Below, piece by piece: positions 1 to 12,080 of a stretch of DNA of 50,347 nt (positions are counted from its first letter, which is position 1; every line of letters begins with the position of its first letter). Source of the DNA: Leucogyrophana mollusca (lineage: Eukaryota > Basidiomycota > Agaricomycetes > Boletales); contig MU266536.1 in assembly GCA_021014945.1 (NCBI GenBank), positions 1 through 50,347 of the forward strand, read 5' to 3'. The notes under the pieces were generated by a model that ran no database searches, was not told the DNA's origin, and was given only the letters and a program-made list of their open reading frames with translations. The position numbers and the translations under genes are program-made.

Positions 1-1
1 T

Positions 2-247
2 TTACCGGGCACATTCCACGCGCGACGAATCCGACAATTTCACGCACGCGAAGGCACACAGTTGGCACGGCAACAAGAGGAGGTAGCACGACAGCTGGGG
101 AATGAGTACGGGCAGGACGTGTGGGCAGGAGACGTACCGGCAGAACAGGACGCAGACACCGGGGAGGAGATCGAGGAAATGGTGTCACCGGAGGTTCAAG
201 CAGAGTGGGGGCTGGACATGGTGGATGCGGACGAGATGAGCAGGTGA
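2..247 (+). CDS. C-terminal end of a reading frame entering from the left, possibly a retroelement polyprotein
   Basis: A frame is open from base 2 to the TGA at 245-247, giving 81 residues with no ATG needed, so it looks like the end of a longer gene outside the window. It opens with a basic stretch (FHARRIRQFHAREG), followed by a Gln/Glu-rich acidic tail. The basic part recalls the region after the integrase domain of Ty3/gypsy polyproteins in basidiomycetes, but this is recognition by eye only. Just after the stop come a 7-bp hairpin (254-273) and a run of G (about 271-281), which could be a polypurine tract. No LTR could be delimited before the BTB gene. It may also be an ordinary low-complexity tail. 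Confidence 0.35.
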   Translation, partial: LPGTFHARRIRQFHAREGTQLARQQEEVARQLGNEYGQDVWAGDVPAEQDADTGEEIEEMVSPEVQAEWGLDMVDADEMSR

Positions 248-395
248 TCGCGACGGGGGCGTCGCGATGTGCGGGGGGGGGGGCAAATGGAGTGGGGCGT
301 TTGGTGAGAGGAGCGCAGGCGACAAGGCGTTCGAGACGGCAGACTGCAGGATCAGAGGGGTTTCGGGGATGCGGGACGGTGTCCGAGGTCGCAGC

Positions 396-1196
396 TTAGT
401 CATACAGTAGACACAGGCCATGCACGCATGTACACGACCACACATCATTCATCATCATCTCTTGCTGCACGTCTGTTCCCCTCTCGGCCTGCTCCACCGA
501 CACCAAAGACGAGTTCCTCCAAGCATTCTGCGCAGCTGCTCCGCACGCGTAATGATAGGCCAGCAACCTGTGATAGTCTCCGCCTGTGATTTTCTCCAGT
601 TCGGGAACGAATTGGCTCGGCCGACCAAGTCCTCCCAACTTCAGCGCGTGTGAGGCTGCAACTTGCATTTCCTTGCGCCACCCATAGCGGCTGAAAATGG
701 CGTAAGTCGACAGCGGATCCAACTCCGCAAAACGAAGAAGAGTGTTTCCTATCAGTGGAAGCACCGAGCCCATCTCGTATTTGGTGGCTGCTTCTAGGAT
801 GGCTGATGCGCTCTCCAGGTTGCTAGCCTGCGGCACGCCGCCGGGGTAACAATAGAGTAAGAGATTTTCGAGTACGGAACTCGTCTCAGTTACTGGGATT
901 ACGGGAAGGCCGAGAGGGAGTAGTTCGCTGTTTGCGCGTGGTGGCTGGGGAAGAGAAAACATGTCTTTGAAAACGGGAGAGGTGAGAGAGAGCATGAGTT
1001 TGAATACTCGGAAGTCGACGTTGTCAGAAGAACGAAGGATGACATCAGCGTCAGGATGGTCAAAAGGAGATCCTGCAGTGATGGGTCCCTGTAGTTGGGG
1101 GGTGGTACGTGGAGAGTCGGTCATGACAAAGGGCGATTGTAGGAGTTGTACAACGATCAGGCGTAAGTCAAGGTTGGAATATAGGGGTCCGGACAT
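396..1196 (-). CDS. BTB/POZ domain protein, short form
   Basis: This is an intronless frame of 266 codons. The N-terminal half carries a BTB/POZ fold in the style common in Agaricomycetes: SPFDHPDADVILRSSDNVDF, then VFKLMLSLTSPVFKDMF, then a Tyr-Pro-Gly (YCYPGG) turn and a helical BACK-like part (YEMGSVLPLIGNTLLRFAELDPL) ending near the HRLLAYHYACG motif. Such proteins are thought to dimerise, and some serve as Cullin-3 adaptors; the target here is unknown. A second in-frame ATG at 1124 (MTDSPRTTP) may be the true start. The next gene (1505-2599, same strand) is a paralogue with about 100 more C-terminal residues including a WFxCxxC-like part. Here that region is replaced by an unrelated tail, so the gene is truncated or has an undetected 3' exon. 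Confidence 0.7.
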   Translation of the reverse strand: MSGPLYSNLDLRLIVVQLLQSPFVMTDSPRTTPQLQGPITAGSPFDHPDADVILRSSDNVDFRVFKLMLSLTSPVFKDMFSLPQPPRANSELLPLGLPVIPVTETSSVLENLLLYCYPGGVPQASNLESASAILEAATKYEMGSVLPLIGNTLLRFAELDPLSTYAIFSRYGWRKEMQVAASHALKLGGLGRPSQFVPELEKITGGDYHRLLAYHYACGAAAQNAWRNSSLVSVEQAERGTDVQQEMMMNDVWSCTCVHGLCLLYD

Positions 1197-1504
1197 GTTG
1201 CGGAGCGTGGAATGTGGTCATGGTGGGTCCCACACGGCGCTCGGGTCTAGGTCGCCCTCGCGGATCCCCGACTAAAAGACGCCATCGTGATATTCAGCGC
1301 GTCTCCGCCACGGATGGGCAGTTGGAGATTGACTTAGACAGAAAATATCGCTTACAACCCCTCACCTGCTTCGAAAGCCTGCGAATGTGCAATCCATAGA
1401 CATTCGGATCAATGAGTCGACGATCGCAGAACCCAGCCACATCAATCCACCAGTAATAACCTTTCCAATGCCTTCAGAAGGACTCTAACGATGTCACGAA
1501 GCGT
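1197..1504. other. Spacer between the two BTB genes
   Basis: This spacer holds the 3' region of the second BTB gene and the promoter of the first. I see no gene in it. Confidence 0.5.
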
Positions 1505-2599
1505 TCATAGAGGCACGGGTGCATTCAATGGACTATTACAATCTGGTTTAGAAAGCAATTTCAAGGTCCACCTGGAAGGAGCAAGTGAGACAACAATAGC
1601 ATACGCTAGAGCACCAGGACTCACTGAGTCGATAGCTTTTTCGACTTCCGGATCAAAGTGCTCGTCAATGAAGGTACTGAGATCGAGAAAGGCGGATGAT
1701 CGGCAAGTGAGACAGCCAGCCGCGGTGTCCAACGATTCGTTGATGAGGAGAGGGTCATGTACGACCTTCGCACATGGACGCTCACGCAGGACGCTCCTCG
1801 CGCGTTCCATGAACTCGATGAACCACGAGTTTACCTCGTAGATTTTCCCATCTGCCAGAGGCCAGGAAAGTGGGTGATGAATGCAATCGTCGCACTGGAA
1901 CCATACCCAGCGCGAGGCAAAGCCGGGGAACCACGAGAAGTCGGCCGTGAGCGCGCATGTCGCTACGCTGCACTTGCGGTGATACTGGAGAAGTCGATGG
2001 TATACAGAAGCAGGGATGTGATCCAGGTCTTTGACATAAGGGCCAAAGATAGGCTGACGCAAGGTGTGCCTCGCTGCGAGCTTCGTCTCATCTTCCAACC
2101 CGTAGCGGTATGCGATGGAAAACACGCGTAGCGGTTCTTCGTCAAGAAAAGCAGGCTGAACCAGCGATGCCTTTACCCGATCCATAACGTCCTTCATCCC
2201 AAATTTCTTCATCATCTCCAGAACACCCTGGACCCTGTCCAGACTGTCCAACACAGGGTTGGCGAAAGGATAGCAGAAACGTAAAACGGCTTCAGTCGTT
2301 TGATTGTCCTCCTCGACGTGGATAACATCGCGATCATCCTCTCTTTTGAGCACAATCACGTCAGCGGGAAGAGGGGAGGAGGTTGAGGGCGAGAAGAGCC
2401 GTTTAAGGAGTGGTGAAGCGATGCTCAGGATGAGCTTGTGAACTCCAAACTTCACGTCGTCTGATGCTTGCACGATCACATCTGCATCTTTATCATCAAA
2501 GGGCGATCGTAGGGCAGTAGTGTCTGAGGGTGGTTGTACAGAGTCAACGAATTGAGACATAGTTGCAGAAGTGAGTGCAGATGGTGATAGTGCCATCAT
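1505..2599 (-). CDS. BTB/POZ domain protein, full-length form
   Basis: This is an intronless frame of 364 codons, with an alternative Met at 2560. Residues about 30-120 form the BTB domain (SPFDDKDADVIVQASDDVKF, then VHKLILSIASPLLKRLF). A helical segment follows, ending with SVYHRLLQYHRKC, the same position at which its neighbour shows GDYHRLLAYHYACG. The C-terminal third has Trp/Cys features (WVWFQCDDC; GCLTC) seen in Agaricomycete BTB proteins, which often occur in large expanded families. It is tandem to the gene at 396-1196 on the same strand, so a local duplication is likely. Its function is unknown beyond probable protein-protein interaction. Confidence 0.75.
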   Translation of the reverse strand: MMALSPSALTSATMSQFVDSVQPPSDTTALRSPFDDKDADVIVQASDDVKFGVHKLILSIASPLLKRLFSPSTSSPLPADVIVLKREDDRDVIHVEEDNQTTEAVLRFCYPFANPVLDSLDRVQGVLEMMKKFGMKDVMDRVKASLVQPAFLDEEPLRVFSIAYRYGLEDETKLAARHTLRQPIFGPYVKDLDHIPASVYHRLLQYHRKCSVATCALTADFSWFPGFASRWVWFQCDDCIHHPLSWPLADGKIYEVNSWFIEFMERARSVLRERPCAKVVHDPLLINESLDTAAGCLTCRSSAFLDLSTFIDEHFDPEVEKAIDSVSPGALAYAIVVSLAPSRWTLKLLSKPDCNSPLNAPVPL

Positions 2600-3180
2600 G
2601 AAGAAAATCGTGCCCAGATATACCTGTCCGCAAGCCTAACGAGCACGGGGATAACACGAGGTCTATTTGGTGGCAAGTGGGTCTACACGCATGATGTGGA
2701 TGGAAATCGCCAACATTACACCCAGTAGAAACGTGGACACTGCTTAAGTTTGGCGTCATGATATCGGACAGGATGGGTCGTGTTCATTCATTCGTAAGCG
2801 AAGACTCATGCTGTTTGTTTGTTTCTAAGGCTGTTGCCAAACAACCGTTTTGGTTTGAAATCATTGGAAATAATTTCAGCAGATACTTACAGTGTATACC
2901 CAGGGCCTTCACCGCATTCCTCTCCAGCATGGGTGCTCAAGGGACTTTCTCGAATATACTCCATCTCTAGCACATTCGCCAATACATTCCGTGTCATTAT
3001 CATCATTTCGACGGTCCCGAGGCATTTCGAAAGTGCACAAGTCTCTCCAAGATAAAAAGAGATGGGTCATCATTCAGTGGCTCGTGAAATTGTTCATTAC
3101 TTATGTGACGAAGGGGAAGAAGCTGGGAACGCCAAACGGGTCACTGCGCACTTTACTTGAGCGCTAGTTGGTACCAATCA
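2600..3180. other. Intergenic, BTB gene promoter and 3' end of the next gene
   Basis: Both flanking genes are on the minus strand. Only short chance frames are present, and no RNA gene or repeat was recognised. Confidence 0.5.
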
Positions 3181-5022
3181 TCACAAGATAACTGGGCGAA
3201 ACCTTCGCACGAGCTTCCGAATTGGGCTACTGTCAACGGGTTCCCTGGCAGGCAACGATACGGGGTCCACGGACATTGACAAAGGGAAAGATCCTGGGAT
3301 TTGTCTGATGAGTTCGTCCGGGGTAGACATTGACGGCAGAACATCTTCGGGATCTCCGGATTTGACGGTGCGCGGTGCTTCTGGGGACTGAGCAGGGGTG
3401 GTAAGAGCGCTGATGTATGAAAAATCCTCGAAATCCAAAGACGATGAAGACGTATCACTGAGCTTCGCTGGTGAACCGTCGTCAATCGGAGGTGCGGAGC
3501 GCGGGGACGCCGAATTACACGAGTAATAGACCGACTGGCCTATGTTGAAGGATTCTTCTGCCACGGAGGCGGACGAGAAGTCGGTTTGAGCCTCATCTGA
3601 CTGGAATACATGACAGCGGTTAGAATAGGGAGCACCCGACGCCACAAAGCTTACCATGACCGCTCGCAATTCTTCCGCAATAGTAAGTCCTCTGCGCCTC
3701 CCAAGAACCTGCGATGACATCTCCTGATTTAGATTCCTGGTCGCAATGAAGGTAACGTCCTGTATATCGAGCTTGGGGTGTCTGAGGCGAAGCTGCCGGC
3801 GAACCCACCGCCTGATCATGACTGGGCGTTTGAGGGACGGCCTTCTCAGGTATCCCCTTGCGTACAGTTCCTTCTTGATAACCTCGCTCGCCAGAGGGGG
3901 GAGCTCGAACTTTGCAATGGTATCCACAGGGCTTGGAGTCAGACCGCAGGGGTAAGAAGGTGAGGAAAAGGGAGGCAAATACAGAAGTACTCACGCCTCT
4001 TCGCAGCCGTCAGTGATAGAATCATTCTCGCTTTCTGTGACGATCTCGGTAATAGTCTCGGGGACGGAATGATCGCTCGCCGGTATGGAAGAGAGTGATG
4101 GGCCCACGCTTCGATCTAATCTGCTGTCCTTCTGAGTGATCCACTTGCAGAGCCCGGTGAACTTCTTCCAGCCTCGGAACGGTCCTTTTTGCAGATGTGC
4201 CTTATCAAAAACGGGGCCGGTACGGTTGAGTGGCCGGACGGGCCAAAAAGCATGCAACCCGGTTCGCCGGGCCTTCCTGTCCGCCGGTCCATCCTGGGGC
4301 CCAACGAGAAAAATCGGTCCCTCGTCTTCCACGAGAGTCGGAGCTACGTATGGCGGTGCGGCCTCCGTGGTTTTCGCTCCGGGAGAGCGCCGACACAGGA
4401 GCTCACCTTGTTCGAGAGCGTCGGTATCGACTGCCTCTCCAAGCCGTCGTTCGATGGTTGTGGCAAGCTGCTTGATTCCTTTACGAATCGCCTCCTCCTC
4501 TTCGTCCAGCAGCACCTCGATGATTCCAAACAGGTCCACGAGTGACTCGATCTTGTCGATAATGGGCTGCCGCGCGCGCACCCCACCAATATGCTCTTTG
4601 AGGCTCCCAAGCTCACGGATCAGCAATTGAAGCTCATCTGCGCGGGACTGCAACGCGGGAGGTAAGCCTTGAGGGGCGACAACATCGGTAACGATAGGGG
4701 CTTCTAATGGCCTGTTTGATGCAGGAGGGCCATGGTGCTTGAGTAGCTTTTTCTTCATGGCCTCAAGCTCCCTCCGACCACATTCTGCCTGGTGTCTTTG
4801 GAACCGAGAGAGGGTACCGCGAGCGTGCAACCCGCGCAATGCAATAGCCTCACATGTGAGGAGTGTTGGACTGGGCGGCGAGAGATCCTTGCTGGTGGTT
4901 ATGCAATCAACGTGGGCCGGGCAGTCCATACCGTCTTTGGGTCCCGGATTAACACAGGAGACAGGAGTAGTCGGGGCGGCGCAACTGCTGCTGTTCTTGA
5001 GGATCCACTTGGCGAAAGGCAT
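3181..5022 (-). CDS. Unrecognised three-exon protein, 574 aa
   Basis: The closed model has exons 5022-3995, 3931-3655 and 3600-3181, totalling 1725 nt. Introns of 63 and 54 bp have GTGAGT and GTAAGC donors and AG acceptors. The first frame also reads through TTG at 5037, but the first ATG is at 5022. No known domain was recognised. The middle of exon 1 has a Leu-rich segment likely to form a coiled coil (about residues 115-215, with LVDLFGIIEVLLDEEEEAI). A basic Arg-rich block lies in exon 2 (MIRRWVRRQLRLRHPK). The last exon is Ser/Pro/Asp-rich and probably disordered, ending with a basic RKLVRRFRP tail. It shares a 1.4-kb divergent upstream region with HMG-CoA synthase. It may be lineage-restricted. 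Confidence 0.6.
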
Positions 5023-5037
5023 CGCAGCACTAAGCAA

Positions 5038-6405
5038 AGTTCAACGGGGCTCGAAGGTGTTGGGATGTGGGGAGACGGAGCGGAAAAGCGTCATCTTTAT
5101 ACTGATAGTTGGAGGCTGACAAGAACTGGCGGCTAACCGCACGTTAGGATGACTAGTCTAGTCCCGTAGACAACAAAGTTGTTGACATTTTCTAGAATAA
5201 AGGGGCAAAACTAATGTCCATGCGGAATAGCCAACATTATTGTGTCTGTTTAGTGCTAGCGTTGTGTGTTTCTGTGGGTGTGATCAAGATACCTGCGCAT
5301 TGCAAGAACGAAAACAAATCATGACCCCATCATATCACGTATCTACCACTCAAGTTAGCGGCCACCACCATATTCAGTGCCAGGCGCTTATCATTGGGAG
5401 AAGAGACCGGCGAGAGATGCTATACGCGCAGTCTCAACTCACACAGCCGGATTCGAAGAATCCTATTCCATGCTAAGCCAATCACCCTCGTAGAATTTCA
5501 CAGCAGCCACACGCTCGGCATTCCGAAAATTACTCAGTCCAACATTACATTCTACCCAGCAGAAGGATCGATATTCATGTCAAGTCATTTGCCACAGTGA
5601 CACCGCCATACTGTCACGGTATGGTTCCTCGTCGCGGTACCGGGTCTTAGTGTTCCGACAAAGCTGGGATGTGACCTGTATCTAAGCCGTAGTGTAGCGT
5701 GGTTCTGGTGTAATTGACGAACAAGCGCACACCATGACACCAAGCCGGGAAGCGTAGAGGCCGCATGTCCATATTCTCCTTCTGATGCGAGGCAGGTCAA
5801 ATGACAGATAACTGAGATAAGTCGCTCGGAGTCCGGTGTCAAAGGCCATGCCGATAAAGACGATCGAATGATAGTCCAGGACAAAGCAAGTAACGCGACT
5901 TACACGGGGAAAATAATACGTGGTTTTAGGGCATGTGTGCTTGAGAAGTCAGACTGGCGATCGGCTAGATACACCTGGCAACCATGACCTGCAGGATAGT
6001 TGAATTCTCTAGTTGAGACGTGGTAGGATTGAACAAGGGGGAATGAAACCGAGCTCATTGTTTGCCCGTGTCAGGTTTCTAATCGATCAGCGTAGAGTTT
6101 TTACGCTAATGTTTCAAACGCTATAGAGAACAAAAGGCTTTGGAATTGTGGCAGGCTGTTATCGCCGTTGAACAAGCGTAAAATGACAGCGAGATGTTAG
6201 ACGGAAAGGGCAGGGGGGACTTTTTTTGGTGAAACACGCCACTTGCACCAAACGAGAGTACGTACATAGGTTGGTGTCCGGAATCGTACCATCGTAAAAT
6301 TTTAGGAAGAATTGATGTATATACACCATCACAAGTTTACTATATAACCCTCTTTTTTTGTACCTCTGTCTATCCATCCCCCTTGCTTTTGTTCTTCCTC
6401 CAATA
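5038..6405. other. Divergent upstream region between the unknown gene and HMG-CoA synthase
   Basis: This 1.4-kb stretch has no supportable gene. It separates two divergently transcribed genes and should contain both promoters. A TATA box lies near the right end. I found no clear sterol-response motif by eye. Confidence 0.5.
6341..6347 (+). promoter_or_regulatory. TATA box of HMG-CoA synthase
   Basis: TATATAA lies 65 bp upstream of the start codon and is followed by a T-run and a pyrimidine-rich leader (CT-rich block 6350-6400). This arrangement is common in strongly expressed fungal genes. Confidence 0.6.
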
Positions 6406-8149
6406 ATGGCCATTCCTTCCTCCAACAACGTCTCCACCTCTCCCAATGAGATCCCCCGTCCAAGGGACGTCGGTATCCTCGCCATGGAAGTTTACTTCCC
6501 TCACAGGGTGTGCATAGTTCTGCGCAGACGACCAATTTCTTGTTAACCCTCATCATTAGTGCATCTCCGAGGCTGACCTCGAGGTTTTTGACGGTGTCTC
6601 TACCGGAAAGTATACTATTGGTCTCGGCCAGGAGTATATGGCATGCTGTGATGACCGGGAAGATATCAACTCGTTTGCTCTGAACGGTACGTCATTTGCA
6701 TCGCCAAGCGTGTTGTTCGTTCAAAAAACTGAATGATTTCATACCCGATCCCAGCCGTCTCTGGTCTCTTGGAGCGCTTCAACGTTGACCCCAAGTCTAT
6801 TGGCCGCATCGATGTTGGCACCGAGACCATCATCGACAAGTCAAAGTCCGTGAAAACGACTTTGATGGACCTCTTCGCAGAGTCCGGAAACTTTGATATC
6901 GAGGGTATCGACTCCAAAAACGCCTGCTACGGCTCTACTGCCGCTCTCTTCAACGCTGTTAACTGGGTCGAATCAACTTCGTGGGATGGCAGAAATGCTA
7001 TTGTTGTCGCTGGTGATATCGCTATCTACGCGGAGGGTGCAGCACGCCCTGCTGGTGGTGCCGGAGCCTGCGCTATGCTTATTGGGCCTAACGCACCTGT
7101 TGTTGCAGAACGTATGTTCAAGTTTTTATTGTTCTCTGGCGTCATAGCCCTCTTGGCATTGCCTCCGTGAAATCTGAACTAATACGCTTTTCCTCTCCCA
7201 GCTATTCACGGCAACCACATGACCAACACATACGACTTTTACAAGCCCCGGCTCGACTCTGAGTATCCGGAAGTAGATGGCCCTGTATCGGTCACCACAT
7301 ACATTTCCGCTCTTGATGCTGCATACTCGAGGTTCCGCGAAAAGACTGCCAAGGCCCAGAAAGCACAGCTAAACGGCCATGCCAATGGTAACGGCCACGC
7401 AAATGGCAACGGCCACGCCAACGGCACCAAGGCTGATCCCAAGGCGTCCTTCTCACTTGAGGATATCGACTACGCCGTCTTCCACAGCCCATACGGCAAG
7501 CAAGTGCAGAAGGGCCTCGGCCGGCTTTTCTACAACGACTTCGTCACCTCCCCATCTGCACCCCAGTTCGCCAACATCCCCGCCCCTGAGACCCTCCTAT
7601 CTACCTCTTACACCGCCTCCCTCACTGACAAGAACCTGGAGAAGACCTTCATCACCGCCTCGAAGGCCGCATACAAAGCGAAAGTCGAGCCCGCCATGGC
7701 CACCTCGAAACGTCTTGGCAACATGTACACGGCATCGTTATACGGCTGCCTCGCTTCGCTCCTTTCGTCGGTTGAGCCTGCTGAGCTGAAGGGCAAGCGT
7801 TTGAGCATGTTTGCTTTCGGTAGTGGCCATGCTGCTAGCTTCTTCACTCTCCGTGTCAAGGGCGACACAACTGAGATTAGGGAGAAGATGGATCTGTTGA
7901 AGCGCTTGGCGAGCATGAAGGTTGTTCCTTGCCAGGAGTACGTCGATGCTCTTTCGGTAAGTTTCACCCAGCATATGCTTGGATATCGTCATGGTTGACG
8001 TCGCATGTCCACAGCTTCGGGAGAAGAACCACAACGCAGTTAACTATACCCCGGAGGGATCCATCGAGAACATCTGGCCTGGCACATTCTATCTCGAGAA
8101 CGTCGATAGCAAATACCGGAGGAAGTACGCACGCGCACCTCGCGCTTAA
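6406..8149 (+). CDS. ERG13: Hydroxymethylglutaryl-CoA synthase
   Basis: The enzyme condenses acetyl-CoA with acetoacetyl-CoA to HMG-CoA, the step before HMG-CoA reductase in the mevalonate/sterol pathway. Exons are 6406-6507, 6560-6686, 6755-7111, 7202-7956 and 8015-8149 (1476 nt, 491 aa), with introns of 52-90 bp. Family landmarks are in order: [14 protein letters not shown] and [21 protein letters not shown] with the catalytic Glu; NACYGSTAA with the acyl-forming Cys; [36 protein letters not shown] with the catalytic His; and the C-terminal RRKYAR. The length matches the cytosolic family. An unusual insert (7372-7425) encodes three copies of NGHANG between the two halves. A TATA box is at 6341. 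Convergent with phosphoglucomutase. Confidence 0.96.
7372..7425 (+). repeat. Three 18-bp tandem repeats inside HMG-CoA synthase
   Basis: Three in-frame 18-nt units each encode NGHANG. Third positions differ among the copies, so this is not a very recent expansion. It sits in a region where the enzyme family tolerates insertions. Confidence 0.85.
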
Positions 8150-8540
8150 ACAGTCATGTCGCCATTTGTTTTCACTTGTTCGTCGTTTGTCCCATCAATT
8201 CGCCCTGGGCTCCATTTCATTCGTGATATTAGATGTGTTCATCAATGATACCATCATGCTTGGTAGTAATATAGTGCTTGTATAGTGTTGTAGATGCATT
8301 TATTGCTGCATTGAAAGTAATCCACATTGTCCCAGGTTTCCTCAGTGCGTGGCCTTGTTAGTTGCAACTTTCACCTTCGTTGCAGCGGACCCCACCTTAT
8401 ATGCTGGAGGTTCCCACCACGGTTACAATGAGTCCAACAATTTGTCAGTACAAGCATCTTCAGAAGTCTATCATCTCTCCGTATGTATGGTACAATTATT
8501 GTCAAGATAACTTTCCGCCATTTTGGGGACAGAGGACCCA
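8150..8540. other. Convergent 3' regions of HMG-CoA synthase and phosphoglucomutase
   Basis: The stop codons of the two genes face each other 391 bp apart. No further gene is visible. If the last phosphoglucomutase intron is retained, its frame would run to 8371. Confidence 0.6.
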
Positions 8541-10545
<2,005 letters not shown>

Positions 10546-10635
10546 CGATGTAAAGTTGAGAAAGACTGTCGAAAGCGACTGGGATACCCGCTTTATGTAG
10601 GAAATCAATTGCATATCTATGACGTTTTTAGGTAT

Positions 10636-10663
10636 CACGTGATATAATAGTATTGGTCACGTG
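10636..10663. promoter_or_regulatory. Paired CACGTG boxes upstream of phosphoglucomutase
   Basis: Two CACGTG palindromes (10636-10641 and 10658-10663) lie 22 bp apart, 91-118 bp upstream of the phosphoglucomutase start. They are also just beyond the 3' end of the next gene. CACGTG is the core site for bHLH factors of the Cbf1/Pho4/Sre type. A very similar arrangement occurs upstream of VPS9 at 19808. Confidence 0.4.
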
Positions 10664-10785
10664 CGTGCTATCTGTAGCGAATGCGAAGTCCGCACGTTGA
10701 TCGGAACGCGACCAAAGACCGAGGATCGTCCAGTGATACCCATTGTGAACGGAGTCCCGAACATTCTTCTTTCTATCTTGACACT

Positions 10786-12080
10786 TCACAGCTTTCCCTG
10801 CTCTCCTCCTTGAAAATCGCTACCAAAGACTTCTGTAAACGATTTCCCGAGTTGAGGTATCATATCTTGGGTGAGAAGCCCGCGGCCTTCCAGCTGGAAA
10901 GCTCTCCGGCTACTTGTGCGAGTAACCATGCTCCCCCCAATAGCCGCTAAAATAGGAAGACGTGAAGCAGGGATGCTTTTATCACTATTTAGTAGTCAGC
11001 GTAACTATCCCGATGTCACAAACACAAGGGCGAGCTTACCCAAATGCACCATCCTCGTAACATTTCCCCCATGCCAGCATAGCACCAACGGTACCACTTA
11101 GAACATCGCCTTGCCCGCCGCATCTTTTGAGTCCACCCTCAGTATCAACTTCAACAACTTCCTTTACTTTTTCTTTCTCGGACCCTTCCTCGCTGAGCTT
11201 GCTTTCTTGTAGACTAGCCGCCTCACCAGTTGTATCGATGGCGATGAGATCTGTCTTACCCTTCTCTAGGACAACGACACCGCCAAGGCGTTTAGACACT
11301 TCTCCTGCGCGTTCGTTCGCAGGTACGTCTTTATCCACGCCGGCCTGTTCGCTCAAACGCTTAAACTCGACGACGTTTGGGGTAACGACTGCACGCCGGT
11401 AACCTTTGACGAGCGAAAGGTCCTGCCCGACCATCCAAAGTGCGTCCGCGTCTAGGACGACAAACATGGCCTGAGAGCGGGCAATGGAGAGCGCCATGCG
11501 GGCGTACGACTGCATGTAATCTTCGCGACCCAGGCCGGGTCCAATGATGAGGACGTGAAGGCGGGAGAGAAGTGACTCGAGCTCGCTCCTCACTTTGTTC
11601 TGGGGTCTGTTGGTGAAAGAGACTACGTAAAGAGAGTGACATACGATTTGATTGCAACTTACGCATCCTCCTTTAGAATAGGATGTACAATGAGATCGGG
11701 TGAATAGGACTTGATCGCCTGAGCTGCAGTGGGCGCGCAGATAACATGACCGAGGTCTGCTCCCTGTACTACCCACTCAGAACCCTGAAAGAGCAGTACC
11801 TTCTCAAGACCTCACCAACCGCATCGCCGATATAGCTGCGAAGAAAGGCGCCCCTGTATAACTGGAAGGGTGTTGATCCCGAGAGCGAATTCTGAGAATT
11901 GGAAAGGCTCACTCTAAAGCCCCGCCAAGCACGCCTACTCGACCTAGATCAAAGTCGGCGCCATGATAATTTGCACGCGGAATGTGACCAATGCGCACCA
12001 GACTGTCCTTTGTGCAATGTACCATTCAAAGGAGGAATTATCTGCTTTATCTGCTCCATGATTGCACGAGGAACTGGCAT
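10786..12080 (-). CDS. NNR2: ATP-dependent (S)-NAD(P)H-hydrate dehydratase
   Basis: This metabolite-repair enzyme uses ATP to restore NAD(P)H from its hydrated, inactive form. Exons are 12080-12023, 11943-11913, 11861-11816, 11763-11663, 11606-11050 and 10946-10786 (954 nt, 317 aa). Landmarks: [71 protein letters not shown]; the [17 protein letters not shown] nucleotide-binding loop; and GGSMVTRTS near the end. A frame that continues correctly across the last intron needs the weak donor GTGCAT at 11049. The stronger-looking GTAAGC at 11039 would shift the frame and stop early. A perfect TGACGTCA box lies 150 bp upstream. Confidence 0.92.
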
